Positions 1-8,289 of a stretch of 64,000 nucleotides of DNA are shown piece after piece (position 1 is the stretch's first letter; every line of letters begins with the position of its first letter). The stretch covers positions 62,001 to 126,000 of the forward strand of contig NZ_BMKR01000008.1 of NCBI RefSeq assembly GCF_014644435.1, given 5' to 3'. The notes beneath the pieces were generated by a model. It was not told the DNA's origin and did no database searches. It worked only from the letters and a program-made list of their open reading frames with translations. The DNA comes from Paenibacillus albidus (lineage in GTDB: Bacteria; Bacillota; Bacilli; Paenibacillales; Paenibacillaceae). A program made the translations under genes and the position numbers.

Positions 1-951
1 CTCGCTGTAACCAAGCCGTTTCACTTCTTGGCGGATCAAATGAAATATCTCCTGGACCCTCGGCTCAATAATGGCCGCAAGATCCTCCTGGTTGAACTCT
101 TTCTCCACGTTGCTGCCGATCCGCAGCACCTTGAATACTACATCGGAGGCAGCATCGTCAATCCAGGCGCAGCCATATTTCAGCTTTACCTTCTCCGCCT
201 GATCCGTAAGTGTCCGAAGCCCGTAGGCAATATCATTGGTTACGAATTCTCCGCCGATCGGGATCGTCGAGGTTGCACTCAGGGAACCTTCTTCATAGAC
301 AGCTATCGTCGTTGAGCCTGCACCGATATCCACCAGCACAGAACCCATGGACTTCTCGTCTTTGGATAGCGCCAATCCGCCGGCTCCCAGAGACATCAGC
401 ACAAGATCCTTGACTTTAAGTCCTGATTTCTCTACACAGCGCAGCAGATTATGTATTGGCGTCTTGGCACCGGTGATGATGGTCGCTTCAACTTCCAGAC
501 GAACACCAATCATTCCGCGCGGATCCTGGATCCCTTCGAGACCATCGACGATATATTGCTTGGCGACAACATCGATAACTTCACGTTCCGGAGGCAGCGC
601 AATCACTTCCGCAGCCTTAATTACACGATCGATGTCATCCTCTCCGATTTCGCGGTCTTCATTCTGAACGGCCACGACACCGTGGCTGGATTGCAGGCCG
701 ATATGATTGCCGGAGATCCCGACATAGACCTCGGATATTTGAATACCGACCATTTGCTCTGCATGATCCACAGCGCTCTTGATCGATTGCACAGTCTGAT
801 CGATATCTACAATCGCACCTTTGCGTATTCCTTCCGAATCAGCAGATCCAACGCCAATAATATTAAAGGTTCCATTGGTTACTTCCCCGATAATTGCCCG
901 AACTTTGGATGTACCGATGTCCAAACTAACAATGATGTCATTGTTGCTCAA
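1..951 (-). CDS. ftsA: Cell division protein FtsA (3' end cut by window edge)
   Basis: Actin-like ATPase that tethers FtsZ to the membrane at the division site. The visible 317 codons begin SNNDIIVSLDIGTSKVRA, the phosphate-1 motif of the actin/Hsp70 fold, and continue with the phosphate-2 region (VLVDIGAGSTTIAVYEEG), both typical of FtsA. The start is a TTG at 951: an in-frame TAG lies two codons upstream and a GGAGGT lies about 11 bases upstream, so no ATG or GTG can be used. The C-terminal membrane-targeting helix lies outside the window. It is separated from divIB by 333 bases with its own promoter, unlike the tightly packed genes upstream. ftsZ is expected next, beyond the edge. Confidence 0.95.
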   Translation of the reverse strand, partial: MSNNDIIVSLDIGTSKVRAIIGEVTNGTFNIIGVGSADSEGIRKGAIVDIDQTVQSIKSAVDHAEQMVGIQISEVYVGISGNHIGLQSSHGVVAVQNEDREIGEDDIDRVIKAAEVIALPPEREVIDVVAKQYIVDGLEGIQDPRGMIGVRLEVEATIITGAKTPIHNLLRCVEKSGLKVKDLVLMSLGAGGLALSKDEKSMGSVLVDIGAGSTTIAVYEEGSLSATSTIPIGGEFVTNDIAYGLRTLTDQAEKVKLKYGCAWIDDAASDVVFKVLRIGSNVEKEFNQEDLAAIIEPRVQEIFHLIRQEVKRLGYSE

Positions 952-1079
952 GCCCTATGGCACCTCCTGTTATTATCAAAGTAAATTTCAAGTTTTTTTC
1001 CCGGTCCCGGGAAACGTCTTTGTACATATTCAACATCCCTAATCCTTTCCCTCTTTTTTCTACAAATTTTTTGATTGGA

Positions 1080-1107
1080 ATATTAATACAACCACCTCAA
1101 ATGTCAA
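1080..1107 (-). promoter_or_regulatory. Sigma-A promoter for ftsA
   Basis: On the minus strand TTGACA (1107-1102) is followed after 16 bases by TAATAT (1085-1080). It lies about 130 bases upstream of the ftsA start. The rest of the 952-1284 gap holds no gene. It contains two perfect 7-bp hairpins, at 1190-1207 and 997-1014; the second lies within the predicted ftsA mRNA leader. Confidence 0.7.
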
Positions 1108-1284
1108 TGGTTTCTCTACAATTCATGGCAATGAGTCTATTATGGCGATCCCAAAAACCACTTCGAGGAATCCTATCCAAAATTAGGCTCGGATTTCAAA
1201 AAATCCGGAGAAAAAAGAGGGATGCAGCAAACTTGCCCATAAATCCGATTGTAGCATTTTTTAAGCCCTATTAGTAGGGACTAT

Positions 1285-2040
1285 TTACTCTTGCGCGTCC
1301 TCTTCATCCCTGGTTTCCACAATAAAAGGAACATAAGAATCAGCTTCAAGCATCCGAATCAGTCCCGGCTGCTCAGTCTCGATCACCTGATTCAGATAAG
1401 CCACTTTATCCTCAAGCAGGGAAATTGCCGTAATCACTTCAAAGCGTGAGCGTGTATACAGCTTGATCCGGTCCGGGAAGGACAGCGTAGGCGAGGGCAC
1501 AATTTCGGAGATGTCACTCGTCAACTCGTTCGGAATGCTCGCCAGCGCCTTGCACAGCTTGGCCTTATTAGGGTCTGAATCCTCCCAGTTCGTCAATATG
1601 GGCTTCTCTACTGCAATGCCGGTATCATTCACGGGAACCGCTGCTCCGCTGGACAATATCGCCTTCAGAATACCCTCCTGATTCATTTCGTAGGCAACCG
1701 CAGGATATTCCTCAACCGTGATAAGGACGCTGCCGGGGAACTTCTTCTCCACGGTGGCTTTCTGCACGGTCTTAAGCTTCATTAAAGCTGCTTCCACTTC
1801 CGTCTTGGATACGGCAAAAAATTGGCCTCCGACCTTTATTCCGCTCCCTGCAAGCAGCTCTTCCTGAGTCGAGTACTTGTCCCCGTGAATTTCAATCTTT
1901 GAGATATGGCTCACGGACGAACGGAAGAAAATCACAGCAAGCAGTGCTGCAAACAGGAGCAGCAGAATTGCTGTAACTTTACGGCTCATTTTTCTTTTGG
2001 GCTTGTCCTCTTTAAGAAGAGGTAATCGGGTTGTAGGCAT
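1285..2040 (-). CDS. divIB: Cell division protein DivIB/FtsQ
   Basis: Bitopic septum protein that works with FtsL and DivIC in the divisome. The 251-residue protein has a short basic cytoplasmic tail, one membrane segment (about residues 22-40) and then a POTRA domain (ISKIEIHGDKYSTQEELL) followed by the beta domain and an acidic C-terminus. The ATG at 2040 is preferred because GGAG sits about 8 bases upstream; the in-frame ATG at 2046 is almost on top of that site. It follows murA by about 60 bases and is the last gene before the ftsA promoter. No ylxW, ylxX or sbp homologue follows, although B. subtilis has these between divIB and ftsA. Confidence 0.93.
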   Translation of the reverse strand: MPTTRLPLLKEDKPKRKMSRKVTAILLLLFAALLAVIFFRSSVSHISKIEIHGDKYSTQEELLAGSGIKVGGQFFAVSKTEVEAALMKLKTVQKATVEKKFPGSVLITVEEYPAVAYEMNQEGILKAILSSGAAVPVNDTGIAVEKPILTNWEDSDPNKAKLCKALASIPNELTSDISEIVPSPTLSFPDRIKLYTRSRFEVITAISLLEDKVAYLNQVIETEQPGLIRMLEADSYVPFIVETRDEEDAQE

Positions 2041-2103
2041 TCTCATATCTCCGTAGTAAGGCCCTGTCTCCTTCTCAAGCTGAACTGAAGGAGACAGGGA
2101 GCT

Positions 2104-3387
2104 TTAATTGGCCAAATCAAACGGTCCCGGCACGGGTACTTTACGGCTGATACGTGCGCCAAGCTTCTGAAAGAGCTTCTCGATCCCATCATAGCCCCGG
2201 TCAATATGGTGGGCCTGCTCAACAATCGTTGTGCCTTTGGCGGCAAGTCCGGCAATCACCAGCGCTGCACCGGCGCGCAAATCCGTAGCTTCTACCGTCG
2301 CACCGTATAGTCTTTGTACTCCGCGGATAAACGCACGGTTCAAATCGATGGAGATATCCGCTCCCATGCGGGCCATCTCCTCCACATGCTTGAACCGCCC
2401 CTCGAACACCGTCTCTTTAATTACGCTGAAACCGTCGGCAAGCGACAGCAGCACCATCACCTGGGACTGCAAATCTGTCGGGAACGACGGATAAGGAGAA
2501 GTAACAATTCTCTCTACGGCCCGCGGGCGTCCCATACAGCTGATATTAATTATATCATTGCAAACTGTGATTTGAACACCAGCCCGCCTCAGCACATGAA
2601 TAAGCGAAGTCAGATGTCCGGCATTGGCATGAGTCAGCGTCACATTGCCCCTGGTGGCTGCAGCAGCAATCATTACGGTTCCCGCGACAATCCGGTCGGG
2701 AATCACCTCGTAGGCACAGGGGAAAAGCTTTGACACCCCCTGAATCGTGATTGTGTCGGTGCCTGCCCCCATAATCCGGGCCCCCATCCTGTTCAGAAAA
2801 TTCTGGAGATCCTGAATTTCCGGCTCCCGGGCGGCTCCCGATATTGTTGTGGTCCCTTCTGCCATCGCGGCAGCCATCATAATATTCTCCGTTGCCCCTA
2901 CGCTGGGATAATCCAGATGAATATCATTTCCTGTCAGCTTGGCGGCACGGCAGCAAATTCGGCCGCCGTTCTCTTCAATCTCTGCCCCCAGGGCTTTAAG
3001 ACCCCGCAGGTGAAGATCGAATTTACGCTCCCCGATGGCACAGCCTCCCGGCTGATAGATCGTCACCTCGCCGAATCTGGATAACAGCGGTCCCATCAAA
3101 AAGATGGAGGATCTCATCTGCCGCATCAGATCTTCGGGAACATGGGCCGTGCTTAGTGAGGATGTATCAACCGTTACTGTCTCCTCATGGTGTTCAGCCT
3201 TGCAACCCAGCCGGTTCAAGATATTCAGCATCGTCTCGATGTCCAGCAGCTTCGGCACATTATGCAGTGAGTGAACTCCTTCGGCCAGCAGACTTGCCGC
3301 CAAAATCGGCAGTGCCGCATTTTTTGCTCCATGGATACGAATGGTGCCTGACAGGGGACTCCCACCCTCAATCACCAATTTGTCCAA
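2104..3387 (-). CDS. murA: UDP-N-acetylglucosamine 1-carboxyvinyltransferase MurA
   Basis: Catalyses the first committed step of peptidoglycan synthesis, transfer of enolpyruvate from PEP to UDP-GlcNAc; it is the fosfomycin target. The 427-residue protein has the substrate-binding KN pair at 22-23 (HGAKNA) and the active-site cysteine at about 116 in QPGGCAIG, so it should be fosfomycin-sensitive in type. The start is TTG at 3387 with a perfect GGAGGTGAT seven bases upstream; an upstream in-frame ATG at 3423 has no ribosome site. It occupies the slot between murG and divIB that murB fills in B. subtilis. A 229-base gap to murG may hold its own promoter. Confidence 0.95.
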   Translation of the reverse strand: MDKLVIEGGSPLSGTIRIHGAKNAALPILAASLLAEGVHSLHNVPKLLDIETMLNILNRLGCKAEHHEETVTVDTSSLSTAHVPEDLMRQMRSSIFLMGPLLSRFGEVTIYQPGGCAIGERKFDLHLRGLKALGAEIEENGGRICCRAAKLTGNDIHLDYPSVGATENIMMAAAMAEGTTTISGAAREPEIQDLQNFLNRMGARIMGAGTDTITIQGVSKLFPCAYEVIPDRIVAGTVMIAAAATRGNVTLTHANAGHLTSLIHVLRRAGVQITVCNDIINISCMGRPRAVERIVTSPYPSFPTDLQSQVMVLLSLADGFSVIKETVFEGRFKHVEEMARMGADISIDLNRAFIRGVQRLYGATVEATDLRAGAALVIAGLAAKGTTIVEQAHHIDRGYDGIEKLFQKLGARISRKVPVPGPFDLAN

Positions 3388-3483
3388 TGTATCACCTCCG
3401 AGATTACCGCTCACCCACCACAAACACTTCCGGTACCGGGCCTATCTTTTATAATTCCGGAAGCGCCCTGGGTGATTGTCACG

Positions 3484-3501
3484 ATTATAGGATTATCCTA
3501 T
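3484..3501 (-). promoter_or_regulatory. Candidate murA promoter -10 overlapping a 15-bp palindrome
   Basis: The only long gap inside the mur block (3388-3616) contains a consensus TATAAT on the minus strand (3489-3484). It overlaps the perfect palindrome ATAGGATNATCCTAT at 3487-3501. No good -35 is visible at 16-18 bases, so this is either an activator- or repressor-controlled promoter or chance. Confidence 0.35.
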
Positions 3502-3616
3502 GTTCGATGCCCCGGGTGTGTGACAGCCGCTGCTGCACTGCTTCACCGAAAGCGGGTAAGCGGTGTTCTTCAGGGTTCAAAAAGGCCCAATGGACAAGGT
3601 TATGCCTGGCTCCAGC

Positions 3617-4723
3617 CTACTTTGCAGCCAGCCTGCGCAGCTCCTTTACAACAAGCGCCGCAGAGTCCCTTTTGCCCAGACGAAGGGATGCCTCTGACAT
3701 CTTGCACTGCACAGCGGCGTCGCCGATAATCTGCTCTACCGCCTGATGCAGCGCCTGACCCGTCAAGTCTTTTTCAAGCAGCACCACGGCCGCCCCTTCC
3801 CGTTCCAGCTGTCTTGCGTTGGCTTCCTGGTGATTATTCGTCACGTTGGGGGAAGGAATAAGTACAGAGGGAATGCCAAGGGCCGTAATCTCGGCCAGGA
3901 AAGAGGCTCCCGCACGATTGACAATAAGCGAAGTGCAAGCCAGGACTTCCGGCATATTGTGAATATAGGGCAGGACATGCAGCCAGTTCGGCAGCCCCCC
4001 CAGATTCTGGCGCAGGGCCTTGCGCGTATCCTCATAGTAGGGTTCGCCTGTTACATATACGTAATGAACTCCATTACCCTTACCCACAAACGGGGCCATT
4101 TCAATCATGGCCTGATTGATCGCCTTGGCCCCGCGGCTGCCGCCCACTACCAGGACAACCGTGCTGCCTTCAGGAATGCCAAGTGAAGCAAAACCGCGCT
4201 GCGGACTGGCGTTGGTTACAGTGGTGGCCCGGGGATTGCCGGTATAGATGACGTTCTTGCACCCCGGAAATGCCGACTCCATGCCTTCAAAACTCACAGC
4301 CACGGTATCTGCATAACGGCTGAGAAAACGGTTCGTCAGGCCCGGTATGGCATTCTGCTCATGAATCAGGGTCGGAATACCCAAACGCGATGCCGCATAA
4401 ACCACGGGTCCGCATACATAGCCGCCGGTCCCAATCACTACGTCCGGTTTGAACTCTCTTAACATCTTTTTAGAGGCCTTGACTCCCCGCAGAAATCTGA
4501 GGACCGTTTTGACATTATCCATCGACAGTTTCCTGCGGAAGCCCGTAATATCAATTGCCTTAAACGGGAGATTCTCCTGGGGAACCAGTTTGCTCTCGAG
4601 CCCCCGGGTCCCTCCGATGTACAAAAAATCAGCGGGGCCCTCTTCAGCTTCCAGTTGTCTTGCTACGGCGACGGCAGGATAGATATGTCCACCCGTGCCT
4701 CCGCCGCTTAATACGATACGCAT
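3617..4723 (-). CDS. murG: UDP-N-acetylglucosamine transferase MurG (lipid II synthesis)
   Basis: Peripheral membrane GT28 glycosyltransferase that adds GlcNAc to lipid I to make lipid II. The 368-residue protein begins MRIVLSGGGTGGHIYPA, the canonical N-terminal glycine-rich loop, with a second glycine-rich stretch (VVGGSRGAKAIN) and the UDP-binding region NRAGASFLAEI. I use the ATG at 4723 because GAGGTG lies about 6 bases upstream and it matches homologues. A GTG at 4732 overlaps the stop of the upstream gene (GTGA) and is an alternative. It is tightly coupled to spoVE/ftsW upstream. Confidence 0.95.
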   Translation of the reverse strand: MRIVLSGGGTGGHIYPAVAVARQLEAEEGPADFLYIGGTRGLESKLVPQENLPFKAIDITGFRRKLSMDNVKTVLRFLRGVKASKKMLREFKPDVVIGTGGYVCGPVVYAASRLGIPTLIHEQNAIPGLTNRFLSRYADTVAVSFEGMESAFPGCKNVIYTGNPRATTVTNASPQRGFASLGIPEGSTVVLVVGGSRGAKAINQAMIEMAPFVGKGNGVHYVYVTGEPYYEDTRKALRQNLGGLPNWLHVLPYIHNMPEVLACTSLIVNRAGASFLAEITALGIPSVLIPSPNVTNNHQEANARQLEREGAAVVLLEKDLTGQALHQAVEQIIGDAAVQCKMSEASLRLGKRDSAALVVKELRRLAAK

Positions 4724-4728
4724 GCCTT

Positions 4729-5826
4729 TCACCTCGCATAACGGGATAAGTTCAGTAGGATGCCGAGTGCTGTGAGCATCAGGGTCAATGACGAACCGCC
4801 ATAGCTGATTAGCGGAAGAGTAATGCCGGTAACCGGCATCATGCCGATAACCACGCCAATGTTGATGATGACTTGAACCGCCACCATACAGACAATGCCC
4901 ACCGCAAGATAACTTCCGAAACGGTCCGGCAGGCTCATCGCCACCCTCATGCCTCGCCAGATCAGAATCAAAAACAGGGCGAGTACGGCCAGCCCCCCGA
5001 TAAACCCGAGCTCCTCGGCCAATATGGAAAAAATAAAGTCAGTCTGCGGCTCCGGCACATAGCTGTATTTCTGCCGGCTCATCCCCAGTCCCAGCCCCCC
5101 CAGCCCTCCGGGGCCAATCGCATACAGCGACTGGATAATCTGGTAGCCCGCACCGAGGGGATCGGACCAGGGGTCCAGGAAAGCTGTAATCCGCTGCAGC
5201 CGATACGGCGCCGCCGCAATCAATGCAGCAAACCCTACAACACCCAATGCCCCCAGCGAGAGCAGATGCTTCATCCGCGCTCCGGCTGTAAATACCATCA
5301 TCAAGGCTGCACCGAACATTACCGTGCCTGTACCCAGATCCGGCTGAAGCATAATCAAGGCAAAAGCCGAACCAATCAGCGCCAGCGGAGGCAGCAGGCC
5401 CCTTGTGAACGAGGAGATATCATAATCCTCACGGCCAAGCCAGGAAGCCAGGAACAGAATCATCCCCATCTTCATGAACTCGGAGGGCTGGATGCCGAAG
5501 GAACTGATCCCCAGCCAGCTGCGCGCCCCGCCCCGCACGACGCCAATGCCGGGAATCAGCACTATGACAAGCAGGAAGAAGCAGATCAGCAGAGCCGGTT
5601 TCGCAAAACGTTTCAGCACCAGATAATCCGTTTTGGCGGTAATGAACATCGCTGCAAGCCCAAGGCCGGCAAATAAAAGCTGTCTTTTCACAAAATAAAA
5701 CGAATCTCCATAATTGCGGAAGCCCAATACGGACCCGGCGCTGTATACCATCACCATCCCGATCGTAAGCAATAATAGAATAGGGATCAGCAGCCAGATA
5801 TCGGGCGCGTGACGAGATTTATTCAT
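4729..5826 (-). CDS. spoVE: SEDS-family lipid II polymerase SpoVE/FtsW
   Basis: Polytopic SEDS glycosyltransferase that polymerises lipid II together with a class B PBP. The 365-residue protein is almost all membrane helices and carries the family signatures GGARSWLGISSFGIQPSE, the downstream PEPQTDFIFSILAEELG loop and TGITLPLISYGGSS near the C-terminus. Position between murD and murG is that of spoVE in Bacillus, so a sporulation-cortex role with SpoVD is likely, but FtsW function cannot be excluded from sequence alone. The ATG at 5826 has an AGAGGTG site about 10 bases upstream; the GTG at 5835 overlaps that site. Confidence 0.9.
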   Translation of the reverse strand: MNKSRHAPDIWLLIPILLLLTIGMVMVYSAGSVLGFRNYGDSFYFVKRQLLFAGLGLAAMFITAKTDYLVLKRFAKPALLICFFLLVIVLIPGIGVVRGGARSWLGISSFGIQPSEFMKMGMILFLASWLGREDYDISSFTRGLLPPLALIGSAFALIMLQPDLGTGTVMFGAALMMVFTAGARMKHLLSLGALGVVGFAALIAAAPYRLQRITAFLDPWSDPLGAGYQIIQSLYAIGPGGLGGLGLGMSRQKYSYVPEPQTDFIFSILAEELGFIGGLAVLALFLILIWRGMRVAMSLPDRFGSYLAVGIVCMVAVQVIINIGVVIGMMPVTGITLPLISYGGSSLTLMLTALGILLNLSRYAR

Positions 5827-5877
5827 CAGGAGCACACCTCTTGCATCCGTAGTAGAGGCTTATCCAAGCCCCCCTAC

Positions 5878-7299
5878 TTAAAGGTTATGCACCGCCGCTT
5901 TAAAAATACGCCCGCGCTCTTCATAGGATGTAAACATGTCCCAACTTGCGCATGCGGGAGACAGAAGAACCACATCTCCGGCTTCCGCAATCGCAGAAGC
6001 TTCCCGCACGGCCTGCTGCAGCACGGCGGCGGCGCTCTCCCCATTATCGACGGAGATGATGTGCTTTAGTCCTGCCAGGCCAGCCACCTGCACCAGCTTG
6101 TCCTTCGTCTGCCCCAAGGCCACCAGCGCCTTCACGCCGCTGCCAAGGACAGGCAGCAGCTCCATGTAATCGGAGCCCCGGTCCAGTCCTCCGGCAATCA
6201 GGACAACCGGCTGGCGGAAAGAGGCCAGTGCCATTGTGGTCGCTTTGGAGTTGGTCGCTTTGGAATTGTTGTAATACACGGCCCCGCCTTTATCGGCCAC
6301 ATATTCCAAACGGTGCTCCACACCGCGGAAGGAAGCCAGCACTCCGCCAAGTCCGGCCGGATCTGCTCCGGCGGCAATGGCAATCGCGCAAGCTGCAAGA
6401 GCGTTCTCCACATTGAACCGGCCGGGCAGACCGATGGAATCCACAGCCGCAATCTCCGTCTCTTGACCCATGGCATCGCGGTAAAGAATCACCCGCTTCA
6501 GCTCATCTTCCCTATCAGGCACGAAAGAGGGGCTGACAAAGATCCCTTGAGCCAATTCCTCTGACGTAGAGAACGGCAGAATGGAAGCTTGCACATAAGG
6601 TACAAGTTCGCGGCAAACCGGATCATCCCAGTTCAGTACAGCCGTATCGCTCTCCAGCTGGTTGGCAAACAGCTTGGCCTTGGAAGCCACATAATCTTTC
6701 ATATCTCCGTGATAGTCGAGATGCGTCTCCGCCACGTTCAGCAGACAGCCTACCTTAGGACGGAAGGTCTCCGTTCCTTTTAGCTGAAAGCTGCTCAGTT
6801 CGACAACCATCCAGTTGTCTTCTGTTGCCTCCAACGCGGCCTGAGACAGCGGTGTGCCAATGTTGCCGGCCACAATGGGGTTCATACCGGCAGCCTCCAG
6901 CATATGGCCTACCCAGGTGGTCGTGGTCGTCTTGCCGTTGGAGCCGGTAATGCCGATCATCGGTGCAACGCAGAGACGGTAAGCTACCTCAACCTCTGTA
7001 ACCACTTCAACTCCGAGCTGCAGCGCTTTTTGTACAGGCGGGACGGAATACGGGATGCCCGGATTCTTCACCACCAGACGCACTCCTTCATGAATCAGCC
7101 CGTCCGGGTGACCGCCGCATATAACAGAAATTCCCAAAGATTCCAATTCGGAAGCTTCGGGACTTTGATCTCTTTCTTTTTTATCGTTGACTGTAACCAA
7201 AGCGCCGCGTTCATGCAGCACCTTGGCCACCTGGACACCGCTTTTGGCCAGTCCCAGGACAACTACTTCCTCACCACGGTACAGATCAGGATGTTTCAT
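5878..7299 (-). CDS. murD: UDP-N-acetylmuramoylalanine--D-glutamate ligase MurD
   Basis: Cytoplasmic ATP-dependent ligase that adds D-glutamate to UDP-MurNAc-L-Ala. The 473-residue protein has an N-terminal Rossmann-like UDP-binding domain (VVVLGLAKSG), the ATP P-loop GITGSNGKTTTT at about 116-127, the Mur-ligase central domain with its NNSKATN segment, and a C-terminal domain ending LLSPACASWDMF, a MurD signature. It starts at an ATG with AAGGGG upstream and follows mraY by three bases, so the two are probably co-translated. Confidence 0.96.
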   Translation of the reverse strand: MKHPDLYRGEEVVVLGLAKSGVQVAKVLHERGALVTVNDKKERDQSPEASELESLGISVICGGHPDGLIHEGVRLVVKNPGIPYSVPPVQKALQLGVEVVTEVEVAYRLCVAPMIGITGSNGKTTTTTWVGHMLEAAGMNPIVAGNIGTPLSQAALEATEDNWMVVELSSFQLKGTETFRPKVGCLLNVAETHLDYHGDMKDYVASKAKLFANQLESDTAVLNWDDPVCRELVPYVQASILPFSTSEELAQGIFVSPSFVPDREDELKRVILYRDAMGQETEIAAVDSIGLPGRFNVENALAACAIAIAAGADPAGLGGVLASFRGVEHRLEYVADKGGAVYYNNSKATNSKATTMALASFRQPVVLIAGGLDRGSDYMELLPVLGSGVKALVALGQTKDKLVQVAGLAGLKHIISVDNGESAAAVLQQAVREASAIAEAGDVVLLSPACASWDMFTSYEERGRIFKAAVHNL

Positions 7300-7302
7300 T
7301 CT

Positions 7303-8268
7303 CTACAACCCCTTGCTGATATATAGTCCCAGCGCTGCGAGCACAAGGCTTACCGCCCAGAACGAAACTACGACACGCCATTCCGACCACCCGCCAAGTT
7401 CAAAGTGGTGGTGAATCGGGCTCATTCTGAATATACGTTTGCCACGGGTCTTGAAAGAGGCTACCTGAAGGACAACAGACAGCATCTCAATGACAAACAC
7501 ACCGCCAATGATAAGGAATAGAAGCTCACTTTTGGTGACAATCGCAATGGCGCCGATGGCACCGCCAATGCCGAATGACCCGGTGTCGCCCATAAACACT
7601 TTGGCCGGATACGCATTGAACACCAGAAAGCCGAGAACTGCCCCGATCATCGCCGCCGCGCATACACCGGCTGCAATCGAGGTCGCCTGCATCGCTATTA
7701 CAGCATAAGCCGCCAAAGCTATGGCGCTGACTCCGGACAGCAGTCCATCCACACCGTCGGTGAAATTGACGGCATTGGTGATTGCCATCATCATTACGAT
7801 GATAAACGGATAATAGAACCAGCCGCTCCAGTCAAAGCTCACCGCAGTACCGGGAATACTGATAGCAGTACTATGTCCCGCCGATATCAGCAGTCCGCAC
7901 ATCACAGCTCCGACTAAGAGCTGTCCGAACAGCTTCTGGCGCGGCGTTAGACCCAAGGAGCGTTTGAAGACGATTTTGATATAATCATCCAGGAAACCGA
8001 TCAGTCCATATCCCAGTGCAGCTACAAGCAGCACATAAAAGTCTGTATTCACAACGGAAAATTTCAAAAATGACAAAGTAAACGCCACAATAATGACGAT
8101 CCCGCCCATAGTAGGCGTACCCGCTTTTTTCAAATGGCTCTGCGGTCCGTCATCGCGAACCTGCTGTCCGAATTTCATCCTGCGCAGCAGCGGAATGAAG
8201 AGCGGAGCGGCAATGACCGCAAGGATAAAGGACACAGCAATAGTCAATAGCAGCAATTGATAATCCAT
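7303..8268 (-). CDS. mraY: Phospho-N-acetylmuramoyl-pentapeptide transferase MraY
   Basis: Integral membrane enzyme that transfers phospho-MurNAc-pentapeptide to undecaprenyl phosphate, producing lipid I. The 321-residue protein has about ten membrane helices and the MraY motifs: the N-terminal KAGTPTMGG, a catalytic-region DD (FLDDYIK), NFTDGVDGLL, and the C-terminal PIHHHFEL histidine motif. The start ATG has GGAGGGGGTG a few bases upstream. It lies between murF and murD, as in Bacillus. Confidence 0.96.
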   Translation of the reverse strand: MDYQLLLLTIAVSFILAVIAAPLFIPLLRRMKFGQQVRDDGPQSHLKKAGTPTMGGIVIIVAFTLSFLKFSVVNTDFYVLLVAALGYGLIGFLDDYIKIVFKRSLGLTPRQKLFGQLLVGAVMCGLLISAGHSTAISIPGTAVSFDWSGWFYYPFIIVMMMAITNAVNFTDGVDGLLSGVSAIALAAYAVIAMQATSIAAGVCAAAMIGAVLGFLVFNAYPAKVFMGDTGSFGIGGAIGAIAIVTKSELLFLIIGGVFVIEMLSVVLQVASFKTRGKRIFRMSPIHHHFELGGWSEWRVVVSFWAVSLVLAALGLYISKGL

Positions 8269-8289
8269 GGGTTCACCCCCTCCATTAAT

